The notes: generated by a model from the sequence alone, not told the origin. A stretch of DNA of 64,000 bases from Prorocentrum cordatum (GCA_963575745.1 CAUYUJ010002102.1:84501-148500), one strand, 5' to 3'. Shown: positions 40,465 through 49,870, numbered from the stretch's first letter. Program-made: numbers and translations.

Positions 40465-41065
40465 CTCCTCTTCCTCCTCCTCCTCCTCCTCCTCCTCCTC
40501 CGCCTCCTCCTCCTCCTCCTCCTCAGGGCCGGTTGGGCAAACTAAAACGAGAAGCCGTCCTTCGCCGCCACCGCCGTCTGCGGCCGAGGTCGCCGCCGCA
40601 GCGGCTCCGCTGCCTCGTGGGCGCGGCGGCGGGGCGGCGCCCGACGCCCCTTGCGGAGGAGGCGTTCGGGCCCCCGGGGCGGCGCTGCCGGCGGGGGGAG
40701 CTGGCGCTGACCGAGGATCCGCCGCGGGGGCAAGCGAGCCCTCCTCCTCCCCTTCCTTCACTTCCTCCTCCCCCTCCTCCTCCTCCTCCTCCTCCTCCTC
40801 CTCCTCCTCCTCCTTCCTCCTCCTCCTTCTCCTCCTCCCCTCCTCCTCTCCTTCTCCTCCTCCTCCTCTCCCTCCTCCCCCCCTCCTCCTCCTCCTCCTA
40901 CCTCCCTCCCCGCCTCCTCCTACCTCCCCTCCTCCTCCTCCTCCCCTCCTCCCTCCTCCTCCTCCTCCTCCTTCCTCCTCCTCCTCCTCCTCCTCCTCCT
41001 CCTCCTCCTCCTCCTCCGCCTCCTCCTCCTCCTCCTCCCTCCTCCTCCTCCTCCTCATACCTCCC
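40465..41065 (+). repeat. CTC/TCC microsatellites flanking a GC-rich patch
   Basis: CTC arrays at 40468-40527 and 40740-41060. The intervening patch is Gly/Ala/Arg/Pro-rich in every frame. Confidence 0.85.
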
Positions 41066-41320
41066 CCTCCCTCCTCGCTCGCGCTGACGGGGATACAGTC
41101 GAGACTGATTAGTAGGTCGACCCTGCCAAATCAAAGGTGCCCTTGTGCCCCGAGCTTCGCAACCCATGCCTTCTTGCATTCCTGTGGCAGTGCGGCCCTC
41201 GGGAGGCTCTCGTGCCCTCTCGCGCGTCCTCGCCAAGCAACCCCGACCTGTGGGCCCAGAGGGACGGCCAGTCCCGAGGTTCGAGGCTCTAGGCTCTCGG
41301 GCGTGTGCTCGTCGCACCTC
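41066..41320. other. Spacer, no gene recognised
   Basis: GGTGCCCTTGTGCCC at 41139 repeats a word at 40160; otherwise unique. No supported gene. Confidence 0.35.
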
Positions 41321-41553
41321 GGCGGTATTCCCTGATGGGCTTGTTTTCCACCACCACCACCACCACCACCATAAGTTGGAGGGGGGAATGAGGTTGAGGA
41401 GGAGGAGGAGGAGGAGGAGGAGGAGGAGGAGGAGGAAGAGGAGGAGGACAGGAGGAGGAGGAGGAGGAGGAGGAGGAGGAAGAGGAGGAGGAGGACCCTC
41501 TCCCCCTCCAACTTATGGTGGCGGTGGTGGAAAATAAGCCCATCATTCCCGCC
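41321..41553. repeat. Inverted-repeat element with a GGA interior
   Basis: The left end (GATGGGCTTGTTTTCCACCA ... CCATAAGTTGGAGGGGG) and the right end (CCCCCTCCAACTTATGG ... GGAAAATAAGCCCATCA) are reverse complements over ~55 bp. The middle is a GGA microsatellite. Confidence 0.85.
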
Positions 41554-41768
41554 CCGGGTATGTGAGCCAGCGGCTGCGCTTCGCCGAGCGCGTTCTCTTC
41601 CCGGGTTGCCCAAGGTCGCCCCGAACGGCCGCCGGAGGCCGGAGAAACCACGATCGAAGACCAGACACGAAGCCCAAGCTCCCGATGATGTTCGGAGCAA
41701 TCGCGGAAAGCGGTTCCTCGCTTCGGCCTCTGGGAGGTTGCTTTCGTGCCAGGGGGGGCCTTTGGAGG
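41554..41768. other. Spacer, no gene recognised
   Basis: Short unremarkable frames on both strands. Confidence 0.3.
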
Positions 41769-41975
41769 CCCGAAGCGGTGCGGTGACGGACCGAGCGGTG
41801 ACCTCAAAGTCCCCCGAGGCCTAACCGCACGGTCCGTCACCCCACGGTTTTGGGACCCTGGAGGCCTGAGACATCCTCGGAGAGGGACTCGAGTCCCAAA
41901 ACCGTGCGGTGACCCCGAATCCCCAGCGACTCACCACACGGTGTGGTCACCACACCGTTTGGGGGCCCCCCAGGG
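41769..41975. repeat. Cluster of hairpins with CACCGCACGG arms
   Basis: GGTGACGGACC (about 41781) pairs with GGTCCGTCACC (about 41834). ACGGTTTTGGGAC (41845) pairs with GTCCCAAAACCGT (41892). CACACGGTGTGGTCACCACACC (41935-41958) is nearly self-complementary. Confidence 0.7.
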
Positions 41976-42059
41976 CTGTCAAAAACTGGGTCTGGGGCGC
42001 AAAGCTACTCCCAGGGAAGGGTTCGGGAGCTCCGAGGTTGCGGATTGCATGGATTGTCT

Positions 42060-42840
42060 TGGCGAGCGACCCAACCAGATGCAGGCCTGAGTATCGCAAG
42101 GCAGGTGGGAGGAAGGATGGGGAGGTCCCTGTGGGGCCCTGGGACGTGCGAGGAGTGTGCCGAGTTGGACGTGGGTTCGCATACGGACCTTGCATCTGGG
42201 GCATTCGGTGAAGCTACCTATGGGGCCACGCCACGTGTGAGTGGTGAGCCGAAATATGGGCACGCATGCGGACCCTACCACTGGGGCCTTAGGTGGAACT
42301 CCTTGTGGGGCCACGAATCGTGTGAGGGGCGTGCCGAGTTGAACGTGGGCACGCATGCGCACTCTGCCACTGGGGCCTTCGGTGAAGCTCTGTATGGGGC
42401 TACGAAATGTGTGAGGGGTGTGCCGAGACAGGCGTGGGCACATATGCGGACCGTGCCACTGTTGCCTTCGGTGGAGCTCCCCATGTGGCCACGAAGCGTG
42501 TGAGGGATATGCCAACATGGGCGAGGACCCCCCATGCTGACGTGGCCATTAGAGCCTGTGGCAGAAAACCCTCATGGGGCAACGAAACATGCGAGGGCGT
42601 GCCGAAATGGGCGAGGACCCCTGATGCGGACGTGGTTGCTGAGGCCCTCGGTGGAGCTCCCTGAGGGGCCACAGAACGTCTGAGGGGTGTGCCAAAGCCG
42701 AGACATGCGGAGGGCGGTGGCAGGGATTGGAGGAGGGAGGCGGGGGGGGAGAAAGGAGAAGCGAGTGGGGCGCTCGGCGCTGCGGATTTCCAACACGAGG
42801 GTCTGGCTCAACACAGGATGGCTGGGAGTCATATGGGAGG
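42060..42840. repeat. Satellite-bearing element copy 2 (90-bp units)
   Basis: The 5' flank (CCAGATGCAG, GTATCGCAAGGCAGGTGGGA, AGGATGGGGAG) and 3' flank (ACATGCGGAGGGCGGTGGCA) match those of 37240-38370. About seven 90-bp units lie between, with markers near 42144, 42234, 42324, 42411, 42497, 42588 and 42678. Confidence 0.9.
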
Positions 42841-43380
42841 ACGTCTGGCCTCCGGGATCCCTCCCAGCGCGGCGTAAACATAAAGAGAAAGTCGGCGCGG
42901 AGTTCCTGGACGGGCGCCGTGCGCCCCCCTCTCCAGGCCCCGCCTCCCGGCGCCTTGGGGGAGCGGTTTGGGGAGGAAGGCCCAGCGCGGAGACCCGAAA
43001 GTCTGATCTTCTTCAAGGGGCTTGCGCCAGTCCGGCGCCCCTCCGATGGATGGATGGCGTCAACGGGTGTAGCCTCGCGGAGCCTCTCGGGATCCTCCTG
43101 GGGGCCTCTCCTGGGCCTCCTGGGGGCCTCTTCGGGCCTCCTGGCAGTCTCTCGGGCGCCTGCTGGCGGTCCAGCGGTGTGGGGAGGAGGGCCCAGAGCG
43201 CCGACTCCAAGAAGCCAGCGCGGAGCTCCCGCAGTTTGCTGCTCTTCCCCAGGCAGCAGTGCTTGCACCAAGGGGTTCCTCCCGGCGTTTCGGGGTGCGC
43301 AGGGGCCCGCCTCGCGCCCGCTTCGTGCGCCGATTGGGTTCTCAGGGGTTCGCCCCGTGCCCGCCCGTGCCCGCTTGGTG
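42841..43380. other. GC-rich spacer, no gene recognised
   Basis: Frames that cross this stretch continue into the CTA array, so their length is meaningless. CTCCTGGGGGCCTCTCCTGG-like words at 43085-43145 recall the CTTGGGG blocks. Confidence 0.35.
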
Positions 43381-43385
43381 CTGCT

Positions 43386-43972
<587 letters not shown>

Positions 43973-43977
43973 CAGTA

Positions 43978-44215
43978 ACGTAAGAAGAAGGCGACTATGA
44001 ATAACAAGACGAATGATACGACTAATACTAAGAATCAGACGAAACATAATAATAATGATACTAATACGAATAGAATGAGAATCGGAATAATAATCATATT
44101 AATAACAATAAGAAGAATACTGATAATCATACGCAGAATACGAATCATGCTAATAAGAAGAATAAGAATTCGATTGATCATAAGAATAAGAAGGAAAAGG
44201 GCAAGAGAAAGAAGG
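43978..44215 (+). repeat. Degenerate AAT/AAG-rich tract
   Basis: A-rich DNA made of AAT, AAG, GAA and TAC triplets, probably a decayed trinucleotide array continuing from the CTA block. Confidence 0.7.
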
Positions 44216-45062
44216 CGGAGGCGAGCGGGAGGTGAGGCCGCTCAGGCGCATGAGCCGCAGTCCCCTGTTGGAGGCCTGAGGGGATGCTTCAAAGGCCGCG
44301 AGGCCAGGAGGCAAGAAGGTACCAACCTGGCGCCGGGTCACCTTGAGAGATCTTCCTGCCCCCCATGCCGCTGCGCGACTTCTGGGCCGTTTTAAACACG
44401 CTTACCGAGGTTGTGCTCGTGCCGTTCCCTCTTCCGCCAAGATCGCCGAAGCGTCCTGGAATTCACTCAGGGGAAGCATGAGGTACCAATACCGCCACCC
44501 TTCCGTCGCCTTCCCCTTTTGGGGGGCCTCCTGGGAGGCCCTCGTCGCCACCGCGAGTCGCCTCGACACCCCGATCAGAACGCACCCCGGGAGAGGTCCG
44601 GGGAGCAGCGGCATCGGTACCTTGCTGGGTTGCCCCCGGAAATCCCTGAGGGCGGCCCCGCTCGCAGGGCGCCGCCTGCCCGCCCCCCCCCCTTCCCCAC
44701 GCGCGCGCGTGCCCGCCGCCGCCGCCGTCGCGGGGGCCGCTGCCCTCCACAGGGCGCCGCCGTCCCGCCCTCCGTCCCAGCAGGCTGGGCGGCTCTTCTC
44801 CAGTCGGCCTGCGGGGGCAGCGGTCGACGGCGAGCGGAGTGGGGGCGCGAGAAGCACGAGGGCCTTCTCGGAGGGCGGCGGGCTTCCCAGAGGCCCTCGC
44901 GCCTTCTGAGCGGTTTCCTGTTTCTTCGGGGAGGGCTCCGAAGACTTCTCGGCAGGCCGGGGGGCGTCCGAGCCTTCTGAGGAGGTCCGCCTCCTCTCTC
45001 GTCCCCCCCCCGTGGCTCGCAAACCGAGGCTCTTCTCCGGCCGTCTCGCGGGGATCGAGCTG
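44216..45062. other. GC-rich stretch, no gene recognised
   Basis: Frames of about 190-215 codons overlap on both strands. The minus frame 45022-44402 has a varied end (LPLSEFQDASAILAEE), but no domain is visible. Confidence 0.35.
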
Positions 45063-45519
45063 CGGTCGAGGACTCCTGGATGGCGTGCCGCTCCGCCCGC
45101 TCTTGCGGCCCACCGCGCTTCGGCGCGAAGCGCTGTCGGCGTCCCGACCCCGAAGCGCCCACGTCCCGAGAGACCTCTTCAGAGCCCCGAATCATCAGGG
45201 ATAACTCGGGTCAGGGATAACTCGGGTTCGTTTTTCGGGAATCCAAACCCGAGTTACCCTGGACCCGAGTTACCCCGGATAATTCGGGCGTTCAGAGCCC
45301 CGAATCATCAGGGGTAACTCGGGTCAGGGATAACTCGGGTTCCTTTTTCGGGAATCCAAACCCGAGTTACCCCGGACCCGAGTTGCGGATAACTCGGGCG
45401 CCCAACCTCTCCCGAGCACCCGCCCCGCGGAGCTGGGCGGCGCGCTGCTCGCTCGCCAGGGCATCGGCGCGCCGCGCCCGGCCCGCCGTGGCGGCACGCT
45501 GCCCAGGAGATCCCGGCCG
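45063..45519. repeat. Family D copy 3, interrupted by element X
   Basis: The left part (CGGTCGAGGACTCCTGGATG; CCACCGCGCTTCGGC; CACGTCCCGAG) aligns with the first half of 23295-23517. The right part (CCCGCCCCGCGGAGC; CGCCAGGGCATCG; GGCACGCTG; CCCGGCCG) aligns with its second half. The 227-bp block 45179-45405 has no counterpart in the other D copies and sits exactly at the junction. Confidence 0.65.
45179..45405. mobile_element. Dimeric foldback element X, copy 1, with 5-bp target duplication
   Basis: It runs from TCAGAGCCCCGAATCATCAG to CGGGCGCCCAA. It contains two ~112-bp halves, each with TAACTCGGGT...ACCCGAGTTA arms around TTTTTCGGGAATCC, so each half folds into a hairpin. CCTCT stands immediately before (45174-45178) and after (45406-45410). 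A second copy with the same ends but a different flanking duplication is at 45587-45816. There is no coding capacity, so it must rely on an enzyme encoded elsewhere. The ends are only weakly inverted, and I cannot assign a superfamily. Confidence 0.85.
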
Positions 45520-45551
45520 CAAGAGAAGCCGAGGCAGAGCAGGGCAAGTCC

Positions 45552-45979
45552 ATCGGGGGCGGCGAAGAGGGGGGGGATGACTAGGGTCAGAGCCCCGAAT
45601 CATCAGGGGTAACTCGGGTCAGGGATAACTCGGGTTCGTTTTTCGGGAATCCGAACCCGAGTTACCCCGGACCCGAGTTACCCCGGGTAACTCGGGCGTC
45701 CAGAGCCCCGAATCATCAGGGGTAACTCGGGTCAGGGCTAACTCGGGTTCCTTTTTCGGGAACCCAAGCCCGAGTTACCCCGGACCCGACTTACCCCGGA
45801 TAAGTCGGGCGCCCAATAGGGGGGGGTGGATATCATGGCGGGGGCCATGAGATCTCCCCAGATCTCAGGGCGCCCCGTCTCATCTCCTTGCGTCCCTGGC
45901 CCCCCCCCGCTGGGCCGCGCACGTGCCGCCGGCCACGATTTGCCCCCCCCCCCCCCCCCCTCTTGGACACCCCCCTCTT
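45552..45979 (+). repeat. Family E copy 2, interrupted by element X
   Basis: ATCGGGGGCGGCGAAGAGGG, GATGACTAGGG | [X] | TAGGGGGGGGTGGATATCAT, GGGGGCCATGAGATC and the final CTCTTGGACACCCCCC match the uninterrupted copies at 28541 and 47071 once X is removed. A family C element starts two bases beyond. Confidence 0.75.
45587..45816. mobile_element. Dimeric foldback element X, copy 2, with 5-bp target duplication
   Basis: The ends (TCAGAGCCCC...GCGCCCAA) and dimeric hairpin structure are the same as copy 1. TAGGG occurs at 45582-45586 and again at 45817-45821. The uninterrupted E copies carry a single TAGGGG at this point, so the pre-insertion state is visible in the same window. Confidence 0.87.
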
Positions 45980-45980
45980 T

Positions 45981-46143
45981 CAGGAGGGAAAGAAACACAC
46001 AGACACAATTAATCGTCGACTCCCAGGAAAGCATGGGAAAATATGGGCAGTTGGGGGGAAGACAGAAACCCAGAAAATATAGGGAAATGTGGGGGAATAT
46101 TTTTATTTGTGTGTATTTATTTGTGTTTCCTGGGGCCCCTTCA
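45981..46143 (+). repeat. Dispersed element, family C copy 4 (full length)
   Basis: From CAGGAGGGAAAGAAACACAC, AATTAATCGTCGACTCC and CATGGGAAAATATGGG, through GGGGGGAAGACAGAAACCC and TATTTATTTGTG, to CCTGGGGCCCCTTCA. It is the best reference copy of the family. Confidence 0.8.
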
Positions 46144-46304
46144 CTCCTGGCCGTTCCCGAGAGCCCAGACGAGCCGAAGCAGGCGCAGACGGGGCAGCGT
46201 AAATTTTTCGGCGACGCCCCCCGGCGACTCCGGGGAGCCCGTGGCGGCTCAATGCGCGAGCCGCCACGGGCAGCAGACGTCGCGAAGTCCTGCACGACGA
46301 CGAG

Positions 46305-46478
46305 CAGGAGGGGAACAAAAACACACACAGGCACAGACACAACGAGTCGTCGACTCCCCAGAAAGTATGGGAAAATCTGGGAAGTGGGGGGGGAAGACAA
46401 CAAACCCAGGAAATGTAGGAAGAGATGGGGCGCCCTGCTAGTTGTGTGCATGTATGCGTGTGTCCCAGGGCTTTGTGG
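46305..46478 (+). repeat. Dispersed element, family C copy 5
   Basis: CAGGAGGGGAACAAAAACAC with an extra ACAGGCACAGACACAA, then GTCGTCGACTCCCCAG, GGGGGGGAAGACAACAAACC and TGCGTGTGTCCCAGGGC. It lies only ~160 bp from copy 4 in the same orientation. Confidence 0.75.
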
Positions 46479-46830
46479 GCCCTGGAAACGGCAGGGCCGT
46501 TTTCTCTTTTACCGTTTCCAGAACAATGCCCCTTGAAAATGGAAACGGCAAAAAAAATCGGCGACCGGAAACGGCAACAAACACGGCTCCAGGATTGGAA
46601 CCGGAGCCGGAACCGGTAACAGAAACGGCGACGGAACCAGTGAACGGGATTCCCGGGGCCCCTTTCGAACGGGGCGCCGCCCTGGCCCCGCGCGAGGTAC
46701 TTCAACGAGGTGTATTATTCGTGTATTCTTCGTGTATTCTTCGTGTATTCTTCGTGTATTCAACGTGTGTATTTCTTCGTGTTCTTCGTGTATTCTCTCT
46801 TGCTTCAAAAACGAGGCGCCGCCCTCCCCC
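46479..46830. other. Stretch with GGAAACGGC words and TTCGTGTAT repeats
   Basis: AACGGCA/GGAAACGG words recur at 46488-46640. A tandem of TCGTGTATTCT lies at 46718-46795. AACGGGGCGCCGCCCTGGCC, then CGCGCGAGGTACTTC at 46669 duplicates the sequence just before the exchanger fragment at 46810. Confidence 0.55.
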
Positions 46831-46905
46831 CGCGCGAGGTACTTCGTGCCGTCCCTCGACGTCATCAGCGAGAAGCTCGGGCTCTCGCCCGACGTCGCGG
46901 GGGCC
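46831..46905 (+). pseudogene. Fragment of a K+-dependent Na+/Ca2+ exchanger (NCKX/SLC24-like)
   Basis: The frame reads ARYFVPSLDVISEKLGLSPD, then VAGA. This matches the segment leading into the first alpha-repeat of NCKX-type CaCA exchangers, where 'YFVPAL..I.EKL.LSEDVAGATFMA' is strongly conserved. Codons are almost all G/C-ended. After VAGA the expected membrane motif is replaced by an Arg/Ala-rich frame and then by poly-T. Only the edge of one exon is present, either at an exon end or as a broken copy. A partial duplicate of its 5' side is at 46669-46709. Confidence 0.5.
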
Positions 46906-46961
46906 CGCCGCGCCTCCGCCGCCCGCCGCCGCCGCCCCCGAGCGTCGGGTGGGCGTTGCGT

Positions 46962-46967
<6 letters not shown>

Positions 46968-47013
<46 letters not shown>

Positions 47014-47031
47014 TTTTTTGTTGTTTTTTTG
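46968..47031 (+). repeat. Poly-T tract
   Basis: More than 40 uninterrupted T, followed by GTTTTTTGTTGTTTTTTTG. On the minus strand this is a poly-A tail-like run, so it could mark a retroposed sequence. Confidence 0.95.
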
Positions 47032-47070
47032 TCCGCACCGGCGTTCTCGCCCAGTTTCGGGGTCCATGCC

Positions 47071-47315
47071 ATCGGGGGCGGCGAAGAGGGGGGTGATGAC
47101 TAGGGGGGGGGGGGGATATCGTGGCGGGGGCCATGATCTCTCCCCAGATTTCTTTCAGGGCGCCTCCTCTTGTTTCGTTCCGTCCCTGGCCCCCCCCCCA
47201 AGGGCCGCGCGGCGCCTCCTCTTGTTTCATTCCGTCCATGCCCCCCCCCCCAAGGGCCGCGCGCATGCCGCCGGCCACGATTTGCACCCCCCCCCTCTTG
47301 GACGCCCCCCTCTCG
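47071..47315 (+). repeat. Dispersed element, family E copy 3
   Basis: ATCGGGGGCGGCGAAGAGGG, GATGACTAGGGG and GGATATCGTGGCGGGGGCCA start it and CCCTCTTGGACGCCCCCCTC ends it. An internal ~60-bp segment (GGCGCCTCCTCTTGTTTC to AAGGGCCGCGC) is duplicated in tandem. Confidence 0.75.
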
Positions 47316-47493
47316 GCCGCCCCAGATGCAAGCCGGGGTCGGCCAGAGCCTAATCTTACAGGATCCTGCAGAGCCAGGGCTGCACTGACCCCGGGCTGGC
47401 GCGCAGGATCCGGCAGGACCCTGCAGGGTCTTGCAGGGTCGTGCCAAGCCCGACTGACCCAGGTGTGCATTGACCCGGGTCAGTAGTCAGCCA
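47316..47493. other. Spacer with CCTGCAGGGTC words
   Basis: Degenerate repeats of GGATCC(T/G)GCAG and TGACCCGGGTCAG-like words. No gene. Confidence 0.4.
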
Positions 47494-47652
47494 CGCGTCG
47501 AGGGGGGTAGGAGGAGGGGGCAAGGCTTCGTAGAAGTACACCCTGCCTCTTGGAAGGTGCGGGCCTGACCTGCAGATGTCATGCCAGCGCCTTCTAAGAA
47601 GCAGCCTGCTTCTAAGAGGCCTTCCCCCCTCCCCCTACCCCCCGGTGCGCGT
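47494..47652. repeat. Foldback element, family A copy 2
   Basis: Left arm CGCGTCGAGGGGGGTAGGAG ... AAGGCTTCGTAGAAG; right arm CTTCTAAGAAGCAGCCTGCT ... CCCCCTACCCCC. The layout is the same as 173-328 but with more mismatches. Confidence 0.7.
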
Positions 47653-47689
47653 CGTCAGAGCAGGCCCCCGACCAGGCATCAGCGTTGTG

Positions 47690-47800
47690 AAAATATTCGG
47701 ATGGCTTCTGGGGCCCCCAGCTGGGCCCCAAAGGTTGTAAGATGCGGCTCGGGACGACAAGCCGACCCATGGGGCAACGGTCGGGGCTTCCTGGGACCCG
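47690..47800 (+). repeat. Dispersed element, family F copy 4
   Basis: GGCTTCTGGGGCCCCCAGCT, GGGCCCC and CTCGGGACGACAAGCCGACC, CATGGGGCAACGG match the family core in order. Confidence 0.55.
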
Positions 47801-48119
47801 GTATGGAAAAATCAGGAGGTCGGGTGGTCGGGTTTTTTCGGGCATCAAGAGGTCGGGCGTCTAGGTTCAAGAGGTTTTCCAGATCGATATAGGGTGACTG
47901 GGCTCTTGCCTGGGCTTCAAGAGGTCGGGTGTTTTTAGGTTTTTCGGGCATGCGGGGGGCCGCACATGTCGACCCGGCCAGGGAGTCGGGGGCGGCCAGC
48001 AGGGGGGCGATGATCAGGTGTGTGTGTGTGTGTAATGGAGGCACACGATTAAAACAATTTTCAGGGGCGGACGATTAAAGAAATAGTTTCGCGGGCCTTC
48101 GCGCCGCCGCAATAGCGGA
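47801..48119. other. Spacer with TCAAGAGGTCGGG words
   Basis: A CAAGAGGTCGGG(T/C) word occurs twice (47845, 47920). GTCGGGGGCGGCCAGCAGGG at 47985 resembles the start of family E, and a GT run lies at 48018. No gene. Confidence 0.4.
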
Positions 48120-48300
48120 GGGGCGGAACAGGCAGACGGAGGGCGGACAATCCCCGGGTTCTTTGGAGGCCCGGGGGGGGAGCGCGGGCTGACAATTCAG
48201 GGCGGGGGGGCGGAACAGGCAGACGGAGGGCGGACAATCCCGGGTTCTTTGGAGGCCCGGGGGGGGGGAGCGCGGGCTGACAATTCAGGGCGGGGGGGCG
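48120..48300 (+). repeat. ~88-bp tandem duplication
   Basis: GGGCGGAACAGGCAGACGGA through GCGCGGGCTGACAATTCAGG occurs twice, about 87-88 bp apart. Related GGGCGGACGATTAAA words flank it at 48064 and 49398. Confidence 0.9.
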
Positions 48301-48659
48301 GCGGAGGGTCAATCCACAGCCGGGGAAGGAAAAGCTGGGAAGGACTTCGCGGGCTGACGATTTGAATTCGCAGGGGCGAACAATTCGAGGCCGCGGGAGT
48401 TGCTCGTGGCCAGCCCTGAATATGAAGTAGAAATGTCTGACCCGCCAGCCCTGCGCGGAAAGCAGATATTCTGCGCCGCCTCCAGACAGCGACATCCTCC
48501 CCCAGCTCTTCCTATTCTCCTCCTCCTCCTCCTCCTCCTCCTCCTCCTCATCATCATACTTTCCCTCGCTATTCCATCCCTTTTCACATTCCCCCTGCAA
48601 ATTATTGATCCTCCATAATTTTTCAATATGAATACTATTCCCGTCTCTCCCTTGATGCA

Positions 48660-49210
48660 CTCTAGGAACAAGGGCGAGGGGCGAGGAGGAAGGGAAGAAG
48701 GAGGGTGGGGAGGGGAGGGAGCAAGAGAGGCATGGAGGGAGGGAAAGGAGCGAGGCACAGAGGAGCGAGCGCAATAGGTGTCCGAAGCGCTCCCGATGTT
48801 TCTGCCGAAACGGTTGTACAAAGTTCCTAAACTGATCCGTTGCTTCTGGCGTTGTCGACACCGTTGGTGTTCATATTTTGCAGGAGATTTCCGATGCTTC
48901 TGGCGTTGTCGGCATCGTTGATATTGTGCAGGAGGCATGGTCATGCATCTATACACGCTTTCATTCAAGAGTGGATGAGGCAGCACCTCTCCTTTTCAAG
49001 ATTGGCGCGAACGGTTCAACGTGGCGAGAAGCAACGAATCCGTTTGGAAACGTTGTATAACTGTTTCGGCAAATATATCGGAAGCGTTTCGGATACCTAT
49101 TGTCTATTGTGCTCGCTTCTCCGTGACTCGTTCCCTTCCCTCCCTCCTTCCCTCTATTTCGCCTCCCCTCCCCGCCCTCCTTTTTCCCTTCCTCTTTTGC
49201 TTATCTGCTG
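48660..49210. repeat. Element with ~185-bp terminal inverted repeats
   Basis: The complement of 48845-48665 (AGAAGCAACGGATC, AACCGTTTCGGC, GGAGCGCTTCGGACACCTAT, then CT-rich) aligns along its whole length with 49029-49205 (AGAAGCAACGAATCCGTTTG, ACTGTTTCGGC, GGAAGCGTTTCGGATACCTA, then CT-rich). The interior (48846-49028) contains a ~55-bp direct duplication beginning GCTTCTGGCGTTGTCG. Arms are diverged, so the element is old. Confidence 0.7.
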
Positions 49211-49734
49211 AAGCGCATTTTCTTCCTTATTCGGAACGGCAGATACGGGAAACATAGGCATCTGCGCTGGGGCTCCCAAGCGGCGCTTCTAGAGGTCTCT
49301 CTCCGCAATCCTCCCCCCGCGGGCGCGGGTGGTCAAATGGGCGCAGGAGGACGAATAGAAGATCAGTTTCCGCAAGGCGGCGCGATAGAACGCCAGGAGG
49401 GCGGACGATTAAACACACAATTTCTTGCGGCTGAATTCTATTAGTCTGGCCCACTCATTCATTTTGGGGCCCCCAGGACGAGGGAGGAGGGAGGCATTTT
49501 CTGAATTGCCTCCATTGTGTGTGTCTGTGTTGTGTGCGTGCGCGTGTGCGTGGGGGGGGCATCGTGTCTGGGGCCGCGCTCTCCCTCATATTCCGCGGCC
49601 CCTCTTCTTGAAGAAGCAAGAGGTCATGATAATGATAAGTTCTCAGGCTTCCAAGGTTTCCCAGATGTCCGAATGTTCACGCGGGCTGCAGAAACGAGGG
49701 CCGCTAGATATTCTGCAAATCCTGGAACGCATCC
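49211..49734. other. Unique stretch, no gene recognised
   Basis: GGCGGACGATTAAACACACA at 49398 recalls words near 48050. No supported gene. Confidence 0.35.
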
Positions 49735-49870
49735 TGGGCCAATCATATCATGACATCATGCTCGCCCCATCTTCTTGTTTCAGTGCGTCCCTTGGCCCCC
49801 GCTGGGTCGCGCACTAGCTTCGGGATGCCATTTCCTGACCCCCCCCCTCTCGGGCGCCCCCTCTCAGACG
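49735..49870 (+). repeat. Dispersed element, family E copy 4 (partial, diverged)
   Basis: ATCATATCATGACATCATGC, CTTGTTTCAGTGCGTCCCTT, GGCCCCCGCTGGGTCGCGCA and CCCCCCCTCTCGGGCGCCCC follow the order of the family's second half. Confidence 0.5.
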
